Below are positions 35,938-44,734 of a DNA stretch of 64,000 nt, piece by piece. The position numbers and the translations under genes were made by a program. This DNA is from Hyphomicrobiales bacterium (lineage in GTDB: Bacteria; Pseudomonadota; Alphaproteobacteria; Rhizobiales; Rhizobiaceae): NCBI GenBank assembly GCA_900470155.1, contig UBZT01000013.1:42995-106994 (forward strand), in the 5' to 3' direction. The stretch's first letter is position 1. Each line of letters opens with the position of its first letter. The notes under the pieces are model-generated. The model did no database searches, was not told where the DNA came from, and saw only the letters and a program-made list of their open reading frames with translations.

Positions 35938-37425
35938 CTATTTCTTCTGCCCCACCTGTCGGCCCGCGCCATCAGGCGCGGCGAGCGCGGCATGAGCGTC
36001 TGCGATCGGCCGGAGTTTAGCGAGAATGTCGGTGGGGGCGGCAACCGTCTTGCCTGCGGCCGAATTTACATGCAGCAACATCTGCTCGGCCGTGGCGATT
36101 GTGTCGCCAGTTGCCGTGTCATGGATGGTGTGGAAGACGTGCAGGCGCTTGTCATCGGTCGAAAGCACCTGGCAGGTCGCATGGATCGCCTGGCCAAGCT
36201 TGGCCTCGCCGATATGACGGATATGGGTTTCGACCGTGTAATAGCTGTGGCCTGCTTCGACATAGGCGAGATCGACGCCGATCAGGCGCAGCAGGGCGTC
36301 GGTCGTGTCGCCGAAGACCTGCAGGTAGCGGTGTTCGGTCATGTGGCCGTTATAGTCGACCCAGGCCGGGCTGACCTTGGTGTCAACGAGACGCAGCGGT
36401 CGAGATAGGTCGGGTTCGGATGCAACGCTGCCCTTTGCCCAGAGGGATTGTTCGAAATCCTTCAGCAGCTTGCCGGCGCCCCAGCCCTCGCCGCCGTTGC
36501 CACCCTTCAGCGACTGCAGGATGCCGACCAGGTTTTCATCGCGGATGCGTTCCAGCTCGCGGATCGACAGGCCATTTGCCTGTTCGTCCGATTGCTGGCC
36601 GATCTTCTCGACCAGGGCATCGTCGAGATCGACGACATCGGTCAGCTTGGTCCAGGGCCATTGCAGGCAGGGGCCGAACTGGGCGAGGAAATGGCGCATG
36701 CCGGCTTCGCCGCCAGCGATGCGGTAGGTCTGGAACAGACCCATCTGGGCCCAGCGCAGGCCGAAGGAATAGCGGATGACGTCGTCCAGCGTCTCGACGG
36801 TGCAGATATCGTCCTTGATCAGCCAGAGGGCTTCGCGCCATAAGGCTTCCAGCAGGCGGTCGCCGACAAAGGCCTCGATCTCGCGGGCAATATGCACGCC
36901 CTTCATGCCGATCGGGCCAAGCCGGTCAATGGCGGCCTTGATCGTTTCAGGCGAGGTCTTTTCACCGCCGACGATTTCGACGAGGGGCAGCAGATAGACC
37001 GGGTTGTAGGGATGGGCGACGAACAAGCGTTCGGGATGCTGCATGTCGCGCTGCAGGTCGGTCGGCAGAAGTCCGGAAGTTGACGAGCCGATCAGGGCGT
37101 CGGGTTTTGCGGCCGCATCGATCTTGTTGAGGACGCCGCGCTTGAGATCGAGCCGTTCCGGCACGCTTTCCTGGATCCAGTCGGCATCGGAAACCGCTTC
37201 CTCCAGCGTTTCGCAAAAGACCAGCGTGCCGCGTGCCGGCAATGGTGCGCCGGTCAGCATGGCATAGGCGCGCTCGGCATTGGCCATAACTTCGGCGACG
37301 ATGCGCTTGGCTTCCGGATGTGGATCGAAGACAGCGACATCGATGCCGGCCAGGAGGAAGCGGGCGATCCATCCGCCGCCGATGACGCCGCCGCCGATGC
37401 AGGCTGCCTTGGTGATGCTGGTCAT
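35938..37425 (-). CDS. lcdH: L-carnitine dehydrogenase fused to betainyl-CoA thioesterase
   Basis: 495 residues in two parts. Residues 1-320 are a 3-hydroxyacyl-CoA-dehydrogenase-type NAD oxidoreductase with GGGVIGGGWIARF (about 12-24), a SSTSGLLPTDLQ segment and AHPYNPVYLLPLVEIVGG, typical of L-carnitine 3-dehydrogenase, which forms 3-dehydrocarnitine. From about 345 a hot-dog thioesterase follows (WVDYNGHMTEHRYLQVFGD). In several rhizobia this fusion is known, the second part being a betainyl-CoA thioesterase that releases glycine betaine. A clear ATG opens the Rossmann fold. It lies 152 bp downstream of the BKACE gene on the same strand, and together the two would carry carnitine to glycine betaine. 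Confidence 0.9.
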   Translation of the reverse strand: MTSITKAACIGGGVIGGGWIARFLLAGIDVAVFDPHPEAKRIVAEVMANAERAYAMLTGAPLPARGTLVFCETLEEAVSDADWIQESVPERLDLKRGVLNKIDAAAKPDALIGSSTSGLLPTDLQRDMQHPERLFVAHPYNPVYLLPLVEIVGGEKTSPETIKAAIDRLGPIGMKGVHIAREIEAFVGDRLLEALWREALWLIKDDICTVETLDDVIRYSFGLRWAQMGLFQTYRIAGGEAGMRHFLAQFGPCLQWPWTKLTDVVDLDDALVEKIGQQSDEQANGLSIRELERIRDENLVGILQSLKGGNGGEGWGAGKLLKDFEQSLWAKGSVASEPDLSRPLRLVDTKVSPAWVDYNGHMTEHRYLQVFGDTTDALLRLIGVDLAYVEAGHSYYTVETHIRHIGEAKLGQAIHATCQVLSTDDKRLHVFHTIHDTATGDTIATAEQMLLHVNSAAGKTVAAPTDILAKLRPIADAHAALAAPDGAGRQVGQKK

Positions 37426-37445
37426 AGTCTTCCGTTCCCGCTTTT

Positions 37446-37564
37446 AATGAAGTCCCCTCGCCCCGCTTACGGAGAGAGGGTTACGGTGAGGGGCAATCAC
37501 GAAGGTCGGAGGTCAAACCCCTCATCCTCCCTTCGGGCACCTTCTCCCCGCAGGCGGGGAGAAG
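37446..37564. repeat. second palindromic intergenic repeat type (RIME2-like)
   Basis: The whole BKACE/carnitine dehydrogenase gap is made of CCCTC-rich repeat. It ends in a perfect 11-base-pair stem CTTCTCCCCGC/GCGGGGAGAAG (37541-37564) with a two-base loop. It is a different consensus from copies A to E. It may protect or tune the polycistronic mRNA. Confidence 0.6.
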
Positions 37565-37577
37565 CGAGGCCGCCGGC

Positions 37578-38480
37578 CTATCGCTTCGTCAATTTCAGTT
37601 TTTCACGGACTTCGGCCGGGCCGATGATGCGCGCACCCATGCCCTCGATGACGGTCACGGCCTTTTCGACCAGATCGGCATTGGTGGCGAGCTTGCCCTT
37701 GCCGGCATAGAGGTTGTCTTCCAGGCCGACGCGGACATTCCCGCCGGCAAGCACGGCAGCTGCCGGATAGGCCAGCGCATTGCGGCCGATCGAGAAGGCC
37801 GAGAAGGTCCAGCTTGCCGGCACGTTGTTGACCATGGCCATGAAGGTGTTGAGGTCGTCGGGCGCGCCCCACGGGATACCCATGCACAGCTGGATCAGTA
37901 CCGGATCCTCGATCAAGCCTTCCTCGACGAGCTGCTTGGCAAACCACAGGTGACCGGTGTCGAAGGCCTCGATTTCTGGGCGCACACCGAGCGCCGTCAT
38001 CTGCCGGGCCATCTCGCGCAGCATTGACGGCGTGTTGGTCATCACATAGTCGCCGAGCGAAAAGTTCATCGTGCCGCAGTCGAGCGTGCAGATTTCCGGC
38101 AGGCATTCGGCGACATGGCTGACGCGCTCGGTTGCGCCGGCCATGTCGGTGGCTTTCTCGTTGAGCGGGAAGGGCGCCTCGACATTGCCGAACACCAGAT
38201 CGCCGCCCATGCCGGCGGTGAGGTTGAGGACGACGTCGATATCGGCGGAGCGGATACGGTCGGTCACTTCCTTATAGAGATCGTTGCGGCGGCTGGCGGC
38301 GCCGGTTTCCGGGTCGCGGACATGGCAATGGACGACGGCTGCTCCAGCCTTGGCGGCATCGATGGCAGAGTCGGCAATCTGCTTGGGCGTGATCGGAACA
38401 TGGCTGGATTTCGAGACGGTATCACCGGCTCCGGTTACCGCGCAGGTGATGAAGACGTCGCGGTTCATTGCAAGAGGCAT
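37578..38480 (-). CDS. BKACE-family 3-dehydrocarnitine cleavage enzyme (beta-keto acid cleavage enzyme)
   Basis: 300 residues, TIM-barrel BKACE (DUF849) enzyme. The zinc ligands appear as VHCHVRDPETG (H51 and H53) and the Glu in RVGLEDNLY near 235; TAGMGGDLVFGNVE is a further family signature. With acetyl-CoA, BKACE members turn beta-keto acids into acetoacetate plus an acyl-CoA; in carnitine clusters the product is betainyl-CoA. The ATG at 38480 has GAGGGAGAAC ahead. It is the first gene of the enzyme run and is divergent from the CdhR-like regulator, about 100 bp away. The substrate assignment rests on the adjacent carnitine dehydrogenase. Confidence 0.88.
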   Translation of the reverse strand: MPLAMNRDVFITCAVTGAGDTVSKSSHVPITPKQIADSAIDAAKAGAAVVHCHVRDPETGAASRRNDLYKEVTDRIRSADIDVVLNLTAGMGGDLVFGNVEAPFPLNEKATDMAGATERVSHVAECLPEICTLDCGTMNFSLGDYVMTNTPSMLREMARQMTALGVRPEIEAFDTGHLWFAKQLVEEGLIEDPVLIQLCMGIPWGAPDDLNTFMAMVNNVPASWTFSAFSIGRNALAYPAAAVLAGGNVRVGLEDNLYAGKGKLATNADLVEKAVTVIEGMGARIIGPAEVREKLKLTKR

Positions 38481-38583
38481 AATGTTCTCCCTCGTTCTTG
38501 GAGGTATTACGCATCAAGATTTCGGCGCATGCTTTGCATTCTCGGAACTGTTTGATACTTTATCGGTAGCTCCGGAGGTCATC

Positions 38584-39573
38584 TTGCTTGCAACGTCCAT
38601 CGACCGCCTCGACATCGATCTTCTGGTTTTGCCCGAGACCAACCTGATCCTGATCGCCTCAGTGATCGAACCGCTGCGCGGCGCCAACCGCATTTCCGGA
38701 AGCGAACTCTATCGCTGGCGGGTGTTCACGCCGGATGGTCATGCGGCGATGACGACCAGCCATGTGCCGATGCCCGCGGATGGGGTTTTTCAGCAAAGCA
38801 CCGCGACCACGCCACTCTTCGTATTGGCGAGCTATAACTGGCGGAATGCGGCGACGCCTTCGCTGAAGCGCAATTTGTCACAAAGCGCACGCTATCGCTC
38901 GGTCATCGCGGGGATCGAATCCGGGACGTGGCTGATGGCCGAGGCGAGCCTGCTCGACAATGTTTCGGCGACCGCGCATTGGGAGGACTTCGAGGATTTT
39001 GCGCTCGCCTATCCGCAGGTGCGGGCGGTCAAGGAACGTTTCGTTATCGATGGCAAGCGGATTACCACGGGCGGCTCGCTGCCGACCATGGACCTGATGC
39101 TGGAGATCATCCGTCGGCGACAGGGCTATACGCTGGCGCTCGAGGTCAGCCGGCTTTTCAGCTATGAGCAGGGTGGTTTCCAGGGTGAGGTGCAGCACAC
39201 ACCATCGACCGTGGGATTGCGGATGAAAGATCCGCGCGTGGCGCATGCCATGCGGTTGATGGAGGAGAACGTTGAACAGCCGCTGACCCTTGTCCGATTG
39301 GCCCGCCGCGTCGGCATCAGCGCCCGTCATCTGCAGACGCTGTTCCAGGATGATGTCGGTGCGGCTCCGCATGTGCATTATCTGGCGCTGAGGCTGAATG
39401 CGGCGCGGCGCAAGGTCATAGAGACCAAGGCTTCGTTTGCTGAGATCGCAGCTGAGACCGGGTTCAACTCGGCATCAGCTTTTTCACGCAGCTACCGTTC
39501 CAGCTTTGCCGAAAGCCCTTCGGAAACGCGGCGGCGCTTGCGCAGGCGCTCCGCATTGGTGGAGGGTGGGTGA
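38584..39573 (+). CDS. cdhR: GlxA-family AraC-type regulator, CdhR-like
   Basis: About 329 residues: an N-terminal DJ-1/PfpI-like ligand domain (IDLLVLPETNLILIASVIEPLRGANR) and a C-terminal AraC double helix-turn-helix (LVRLARRVGISARHLQTLFQ ... FAEIAAETGFNSASAFSRSYR). Pseudomonas CdhR, a regulator of carnitine catabolism, has the same layout. I place the start at a TTG at 38584, with CGGAGG six bases before it, because the frame upstream runs back into the divergent BKACE gene and no closer ATG exists. It probably activates the carnitine genes in response to carnitine or a breakdown product. The 103-bp divergent gap is the likely control region. Confidence 0.85.
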   Translation: MLATSIDRLDIDLLVLPETNLILIASVIEPLRGANRISGSELYRWRVFTPDGHAAMTTSHVPMPADGVFQQSTATTPLFVLASYNWRNAATPSLKRNLSQSARYRSVIAGIESGTWLMAEASLLDNVSATAHWEDFEDFALAYPQVRAVKERFVIDGKRITTGGSLPTMDLMLEIIRRRQGYTLALEVSRLFSYEQGGFQGEVQHTPSTVGLRMKDPRVAHAMRLMEENVEQPLTLVRLARRVGISARHLQTLFQDDVGAAPHVHYLALRLNAARRKVIETKASFAEIAAETGFNSASAFSRSYRSSFAESPSETRRRLRRRSALVEGG

Positions 39574-39602
39574 GCTGCCGCCGTACGCCTGGGCGGACGC
39601 GC

Positions 39603-40685
39603 TTAGGCGTCGAGGATGTCCAGGCGCATTTCCGATTCCGCATCGAAGAGATGCAGGTGAGCGGGATCGAAGGCGATCGGGATCGTGTCGCCGGGGCGCA
39701 CCGGGAGACGACCATTGAGCATGAGGATGAGCTCCGGGTTTGTGGCGGTGGCGATATAGGTGGTGGCGCCGGTGTTTTCGACCGAACCAACCGGCAGGCG
39801 CAGCATGGCTTGGTCCTCGCTGACCGGCATCAGATGTTCTGGTCTGAGACCGACGATCAGCTTTCGGCCGTCAGGAACCTCCCTGCCAATTCTGATTGTC
39901 TGTCGGGTGCCAAGGTCGAGTACCAGTGTCTGATTGTCCACGCCTGCTTCGGCGGGAATGAAATTCATCGCGGGAGACCCGATGAAGCCGGCGACAAACT
40001 TGTTGACCGGGCGGTCATAGAGATCGAGCGGCGCGCCCTGTTGCTCGATGATGCCCTGACGCATGACGACAACGTGGTCGGCCATGGTCATGGCCTCGAT
40101 CTGGTCATGGGTCACATAGACGGAGGTCGCGCCGAGGCGATCGTGAAGGGAGCGGATTTCCTTGCGCATGTGTACACGAAGTGCGGCGTCGAGGTTCGAC
40201 AAAGGCTCGTCGAAAAGAAAGGCCTTGGGGTGGCGGATGATCGCGCGGCTCATGGCGACACGCTGGCGCTGGCCGCCGGATAGCTCACGCGGGTAGCGGT
40301 GGAGAAGATTGGAAAGTCCGGTGGTGGCGGCCACTTCCTCGGCTGCCTTGCGGGCATCGGCCTTTTTCATCCCGCGGATGCGCAGCGAATAGGTGAGGTT
40401 TTCTTCGACTGTCATGTGCGGATACAGCGCGTAGGACTGGAACACCATGGCAAGGTCGCGCTTGCGTGGCGGTACGCCGTTCATGCGTTCGCCGGCAATG
40501 ACCAGATCGCCCGCCGAAATGCTTTCAAGCCCGGCCAGCGACCTGAGAAGGGTGGATTTTCCACAGCCTGACGGCCCGACGAGTGCGACGAAGGAGCCTT
40601 TCTTGATGCGCAGGTCGATGTCGCGCAGCGCGTGATAGGTACCATAATATTTGTTGACGCCGGAGAGTTCGATCTGGTGGGTCAT
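39603..40685 (-). CDS. ugpC: sugar ABC transporter ATPase (UgpC/MsmX-MalK type)
   Basis: 360 residues with Walker A GPSGCGKS (37-44), signature LSGGQRQRVAMSRAI, Walker B FLFDEPLSNLDA and switch THD, followed by a C-terminal TOBE-type regulatory domain (MNFIPAEAG to the end) as in MalK/UgpC. The ATG at 40685 overlaps the MalG-type permease stop by four bases; the open frame back to 40793 is not supported. It powers the importer encoded by the four genes upstream. It is the last gene of the operon. UgpC-type ATPases can serve several importers, so the symbol marks the type rather than a glycerol-3-phosphate substrate. Confidence 0.92.
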   Translation of the reverse strand: MTHQIELSGVNKYYGTYHALRDIDLRIKKGSFVALVGPSGCGKSTLLRSLAGLESISAGDLVIAGERMNGVPPRKRDLAMVFQSYALYPHMTVEENLTYSLRIRGMKKADARKAAEEVAATTGLSNLLHRYPRELSGGQRQRVAMSRAIIRHPKAFLFDEPLSNLDAALRVHMRKEIRSLHDRLGATSVYVTHDQIEAMTMADHVVVMRQGIIEQQGAPLDLYDRPVNKFVAGFIGSPAMNFIPAEAGVDNQTLVLDLGTRQTIRIGREVPDGRKLIVGLRPEHLMPVSEDQAMLRLPVGSVENTGATTYIATATNPELILMLNGRLPVRPGDTIPIAFDPAHLHLFDAESEMRLDILDA

Positions 40686-41509
40686 TTGAGGGCTCCAGAC
40701 GTGAGGCCGGAGACGATCCGGCGTTGCAAGAGAACAAAGATGGCAAGGATCGGAGTGACGTAGATCGTCGCAAAGGCCATGATGTTGTTCCATTCATTGG
40801 TGTTCGGCCCCATGAAGGAATTCAGACCGACGCTGGCTGGCTGGTATTCGACGGCCTGGATAATCGACTTGGAATAAACGAATTCACCGAAGGCCTGCAT
40901 GAAGATCAGGATCGCCGAGACCAGGATGCCGTTGCGAGCCAGTGGCAGCACGATGTGGAAGAAGGCGCCTATGCGGGAATTGCCGTCGACAAGGGCCGCT
41001 TCCTCCAGTTCCATCGGCACGCTCATGAAGGTGGCGCGAACCAGCACGACAAAGAAGGGCATGCTTTTCGCCGCGATCGCAATGATGACCGCGAGGCGCG
41101 GATATTCGAGAATGCCGATCTGCGAGAAGCCGACGAATATCGGGGTGATCATCAGGGAGGCTGGCAGGACCTGCAGCATCAGGATGAGGAATAGTCCGAC
41201 ATCGATCCAGCGATTGCGATAGCGAGCCAGAACATAGGCGCAGCCGGTGCCGAGCACGGTGATCAGGCTGACGGCACCGATGGCGATGACCAGCGAGTTC
41301 CACATATGCCGGGCAAGATTGCGGCTTTCCCAGACATAGGCATAGGTGCCCCATTGCGGGTCGCTGGGCCAGAAGCTCGGTGGCGTGGCAAACATCGCCG
41401 AGCCGCTTTTGAGCGTCGTGATATACATCCAGTACAGGGGAAAGAGATAGATCGCTGCCAGTACGAGAGCGATCAACAGCATAATGCGATTTCGGCGGGT
41501 CTCGCTCAT
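40682..41509 (-). CDS. carbohydrate ABC transporter permease (MalG type)
   Basis: 275 residues with about six spans. An N-terminal helix is followed by YLFPLYWMYITTLKSG, and the cytoplasmic EAA loop reads EEAALVDGNSRIGAFFHIVLP. This is the usual MalG/UgpE layout. Its ATG overlaps the MalF-type stop and its own stop overlaps the ATPase start, both by four bases. It forms half of the inner-membrane channel. Sugar specificity is not readable. Confidence 0.92.
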   Translation of the reverse strand: MSETRRNRIMLLIALVLAAIYLFPLYWMYITTLKSGSAMFATPPSFWPSDPQWGTYAYVWESRNLARHMWNSLVIAIGAVSLITVLGTGCAYVLARYRNRWIDVGLFLILMLQVLPASLMITPIFVGFSQIGILEYPRLAVIIAIAAKSMPFFVVLVRATFMSVPMELEEAALVDGNSRIGAFFHIVLPLARNGILVSAILIFMQAFGEFVYSKSIIQAVEYQPASVGLNSFMGPNTNEWNNIMAFATIYVTPILAIFVLLQRRIVSGLTSGALK

Positions 41510-42408
41510 CCACGTACCTCCTGGCGGGTCGACCGGACATAGACGACCGAGGCGAACATGACGAAGACGATCATGATGACGGAGATCGTGGCCCCTTGCG
41601 CGAAGTCATATTGTTTGAACGAAAGATCCCAGGCCCAGTATTGCGTGACATTGGACGAATTGTTCGGCCCGCCTGAGGTGATCGCGGCAAACAGGTCGAA
41701 CTGCTGCAGGGTGAAGATTAGCCCGAGCGAGACGATGGCGCCGATGGTCGAGCGCATCATCGGCAGGGTGATCGTCCAGAAGCGCTGCCAGACATTGGCG
41801 CCGTCGAGTTCGGCGGCCTCATAAAGGTCCTTCGGGATGCCGGACAGGCCGACGGAGAGCAAGATCATGTTGAACGAGGTTCCGAGCCAGATATTGGCGA
41901 TGATGACGGCCCAGAGCGAATAGGTCGGATCGGAACGCCAGAAGATGTTGGCTGAGATGATGCCGCTTTCGCGCAGGATAAAATTGAGCACGCCGAAATC
42001 GCCTGACAAGATCCAGTTCCAGATCGCGCCGACGACGAGGCCGGGCATGACCCATGAGACGAGAAAGAGACCGCGCAGCCATGATGACCCGGGAAAACCG
42101 ACCCAGAAGAACAGGGCGAGGCCGAAGCCGATGAAGAACTGGCCGGCAATCGATGCGATCACGAAGATGGCCGTGTTGGCGAGGATCGGCCAGGTCTGCG
42201 GCTGGGCGAACAGCGTGGCGTAGTTCTTCAGGCCGACAAAGGGCCGGAACAAGCTGCCGAGCGAAAACATGTCCACTTCCTGGAAGCTCATCAACACGTT
42301 GTAGAGCAAAGGCAGGCCGGACATCAGGAAGAGGAAGCCGAGCGGAAAGGCCACGAGGCCAATGTCGAAGCCCCGCCCGTCGGTCAGGCTGGATATGAAC
42401 TTGCGCAT
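41506..42408 (-). CDS. carbohydrate ABC transporter permease (MalF type)
   Basis: 300 residues. It has six predicted spans, the first at FPLGFLFLMSGLPLLYNVL, and the EAA loop YEAAELDGANVWQRFWTITLPMM near residue 210. It is a short MalF without the large periplasmic loop of E. coli MalF, as normal for the CUT1 group. The ATG at 42408 has GTGCGGAGACAT ahead; the seven upstream codons (to 42429) are unlikely. It pairs with the MalG-type permease, whose start it overlaps. Confidence 0.92.
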   Translation of the reverse strand: MRKFISSLTDGRGFDIGLVAFPLGFLFLMSGLPLLYNVLMSFQEVDMFSLGSLFRPFVGLKNYATLFAQPQTWPILANTAIFVIASIAGQFFIGFGLALFFWVGFPGSSWLRGLFLVSWVMPGLVVGAIWNWILSGDFGVLNFILRESGIISANIFWRSDPTYSLWAVIIANIWLGTSFNMILLSVGLSGIPKDLYEAAELDGANVWQRFWTITLPMMRSTIGAIVSLGLIFTLQQFDLFAAITSGGPNNSSNVTQYWAWDLSFKQYDFAQGATISVIMIVFVMFASVVYVRSTRQEVRG

Positions 42409-42530
42409 GGATGTCTCCGCACGATGCATCGCCCGGCTTTGGCCGCCCCCCGGGTCAGGGAAACGAGGGACGGCCGTCCGGGGAGGGTTTGGGGGGCTGG
42501 CGCGGTAGTGAGGCTGCGCCAGCCGATCGC

Positions 42531-43766
42531 TTAGCCGAGCACGGCGTTGATCTTTTCCGCGGCCTGATCAAGGGCATCCTTTGGCGACATCTGGCCGGTG
42601 AGGGCAGCCTGGATGGCGTCCTGGATCGCCTTTGAGATTTTCGGCCATTGCGGGTGCGGACCGCGGGCCTTGGCGTATTTCAGCTGCTCCTGGAAGACCT
42701 TCAAGCCAGCATCCTTCTTGTCGTTGCCGGTGGCCGGAAGCGTGATGTCGGAGCGCGCCGGCAACTGGCCGTAATTTGCAAACATCTTGTCATCCTGCGA
42801 GGCGAAGTATTCGAGCGCCTTGAAGGCTTCTTCCGGGTGCTTGGTGGACGAGAAGATCGCCCAGTTGAAGTCACCCATCGCCGACGAGCGTTCCGCGCCG
42901 GCTTCCGGCACCGGCAGCAGGGCCACGCGCCAGTCAAACTTGGCCTCTTCGGACATGCGGTTGAGTTCCCAAGGCCCCGAGATCGCCATCGCAGCATTGC
43001 CGGAATTGAATGTGCCGGTCGAATCCCACTGACCGCGCGTCAGACTGTCGGGTGAGGCCAGTTTTTCGGTCATCAGCGTCTTCCAGGCCTCAAGGGCTTT
43101 CACGGCGCCGTCCGAATTGATCTTCTCATAGCCGCCGCCGGCCATCTGGGCCCAAGGCAGGAACTGGAAGGTGCCTTCTTCGCTGGCCTTGGCCGAGAAG
43201 GCGAGACCGTAGACGTTCTTGGCCGGGTCGGTCAGCTTGCGGGCAGCATCGAGAAGTTCGTCCCAGGTCTGTGGCGGCTTATCTGGGTCGAGGCCTTTTT
43301 CCTTGAACATGTCGGCATTGTAGTAGAGCGCGATCGTGTTGGTCGCCTTCGGCACCCCGAACAGTTTTTCATCCCAGGTGACGGAATTGAGCGGGCCGGG
43401 GAAATAATTCTCCTTCTTGATCACGCTTGAGGCCGCGATCTTGTCGGTCAGGTCGAGGAAAGCGCCGCGCGAGGCAAAGAGCGCGTGCTCGGGATTGTCG
43501 ATCGCGATAATGTCTGGCGCCTGGCCGGTCGAGAAAGCGCGCATGGCCTCGCTGACCACGTCGTCGAACTGGATCAGCCGGTATTCGACCTTGATGCCCG
43601 GCTCCTTTTCGTCGAATTCCCGGGCGAGGTTCAAGGCCGGCTGCTCCGGTTTGTCGAGGCTCCAGATGGTGATGGTGACTTCGTCGGCTGCGTAAGCCGC
43701 CACGGCAAGGCTTGAGACGGAGGCAAGCGCGATTGCGCCGGCCATCAGTGAATTGCGGATAAACAT
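42531..43766 (-). CDS. carbohydrate ABC transporter solute-binding protein (family 1)
   Basis: 411 residues, periplasmic, CUT1 binding protein. It has a Sec signal peptide ([19 protein letters not shown] then AYA-AD) and the family 1 pattern of [20 protein letters not shown] at the N-terminus with [19 protein letters not shown] in the middle. The start has GGAGGAGAGC ahead. 123 bp separate it from the MalF-type gene, and this spacing often goes with higher binding-protein expression. The ligand is unknown, presumably the sugar or polyol processed by the isomerase and oxidoreductase upstream. Confidence 0.92.
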   Translation of the reverse strand: MFIRNSLMAGAIALASVSSLAVAAYAADEVTITIWSLDKPEQPALNLAREFDEKEPGIKVEYRLIQFDDVVSEAMRAFSTGQAPDIIAIDNPEHALFASRGAFLDLTDKIAASSVIKKENYFPGPLNSVTWDEKLFGVPKATNTIALYYNADMFKEKGLDPDKPPQTWDELLDAARKLTDPAKNVYGLAFSAKASEEGTFQFLPWAQMAGGGYEKINSDGAVKALEAWKTLMTEKLASPDSLTRGQWDSTGTFNSGNAAMAISGPWELNRMSEEAKFDWRVALLPVPEAGAERSSAMGDFNWAIFSSTKHPEEAFKALEYFASQDDKMFANYGQLPARSDITLPATGNDKKDAGLKVFQEQLKYAKARGPHPQWPKISKAIQDAIQAALTGQMSPKDALDQAAEKINAVLG

Positions 43767-43827
43767 GCTCTCCTCCTTGGGGTTGGACCATTGATCCCGC
43801 CAGCTTCCTCCAAGCCGGCAGGCAGTC

Positions 43828-44730
43828 TCATTGCGGGTCGGTGACGAATTCGCCCCCCCGGCAATTCTTCAGATAGTTCAGGCCGTGGACCTGGCCGGTC
43901 ATTTCGAGCGCATCGCGGTAGACCGGATCGTGCCAGCCCTCGATATCGATTGATCCCGACCAGCCGGCAAGGCGCAATTCGGACATCACATCCGTCCAGT
44001 TGGTGTCGCCGAAACCCGGCGTGCGCATGAAGACGAATTTTTCCTTGCCGAAGATGCCGTGTTCGCGGATCACGTCCCAGCGGATGGTGGCGTCCTTGCC
44101 GTGGACATGGAAGAATTTGTGGGCCCATTTGCGAATCTGCGGCAAGGGATCGATCAGATAGACCATCTGGTGGCAGGGTTCCCACTCAAGCCCGATATTG
44201 TCGTCCGGCGTCTCGTTGAAAATCAATTCCCAGGCATCCGGATTGTGGGCGATGTTCCAGTCACCGGTCTGCCAGTTGCCGTCCATGGCGCAATTTTCGA
44301 ATGCAATCTTCACGCCCTTGTCCGCGGCCCGCTTGGCAAGCTCGCTCCAGATCTCCCTGTAGCGCGCAAGACTGTCCGTCAGCGGCTTGTTGCGGATGCG
44401 GCCGGTGAAGCCGGCGATGCAGGTGGCACCGAAATGGTGGGCGTTGTCGATGCAATCCTTCCAGCCCTGCAGCGTCTGCAGGTCCATGTCCGTTTCCTCG
44501 AGTGGATTGCCGAACATGCCGAGCGTCGAGATGGTGATGTCCCGATCGCCGATCGCCTCGACGCACCGCTTGCCGAGATCGGCGAGATCCTGGCCATTGG
44601 TGGTCTGCCAGAAGAAGGGCTCGAAGCTTTCGAAGCCCATGTCGGCGATTTGGCCGATGCGTTCCGCGGCCTTGCCGCCACTTGCGCTGACCATGGTTCC
44701 GATGCGGATCGATTTGGCGGGATTGCTCAC
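43828..44730 (-). CDS. sugar phosphate isomerase/epimerase-like TIM-barrel protein
   Basis: About 300 residues of the xylose-isomerase-like TIM barrel (AP endonuclease 2 superfamily). Likely metal ligands are spread as in the family: Glu in [11 protein letters not shown], Glu in GLEWEPCHQ, His in [10 protein letters not shown] and Glu in [10 protein letters not shown]. Members act as isomerases, epimerases or dehydratases on sugars and inositols. I prefer a GTG at 44730 with AAGGAC upstream, which leaves four bases after the oxidoreductase stop; a TTG at 44754 is the alternative. Paired with a Gfo/Idh/MocA oxidoreductase and an importer, it likely works on the imported sugar. Exact reaction unknown. 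Confidence 0.85.
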   Translation of the reverse strand: MSNPAKSIRIGTMVSASGGKAAERIGQIADMGFESFEPFFWQTTNGQDLADLGKRCVEAIGDRDITISTLGMFGNPLEETDMDLQTLQGWKDCIDNAHHFGATCIAGFTGRIRNKPLTDSLARYREIWSELAKRAADKGVKIAFENCAMDGNWQTGDWNIAHNPDAWELIFNETPDDNIGLEWEPCHQMVYLIDPLPQIRKWAHKFFHVHGKDATIRWDVIREHGIFGKEKFVFMRTPGFGDTNWTDVMSELRLAGWSGSIDIEGWHDPVYRDALEMTGQVHGLNYLKNCRGGEFVTDPQ

Positions 44731-44734
44731 GGAA

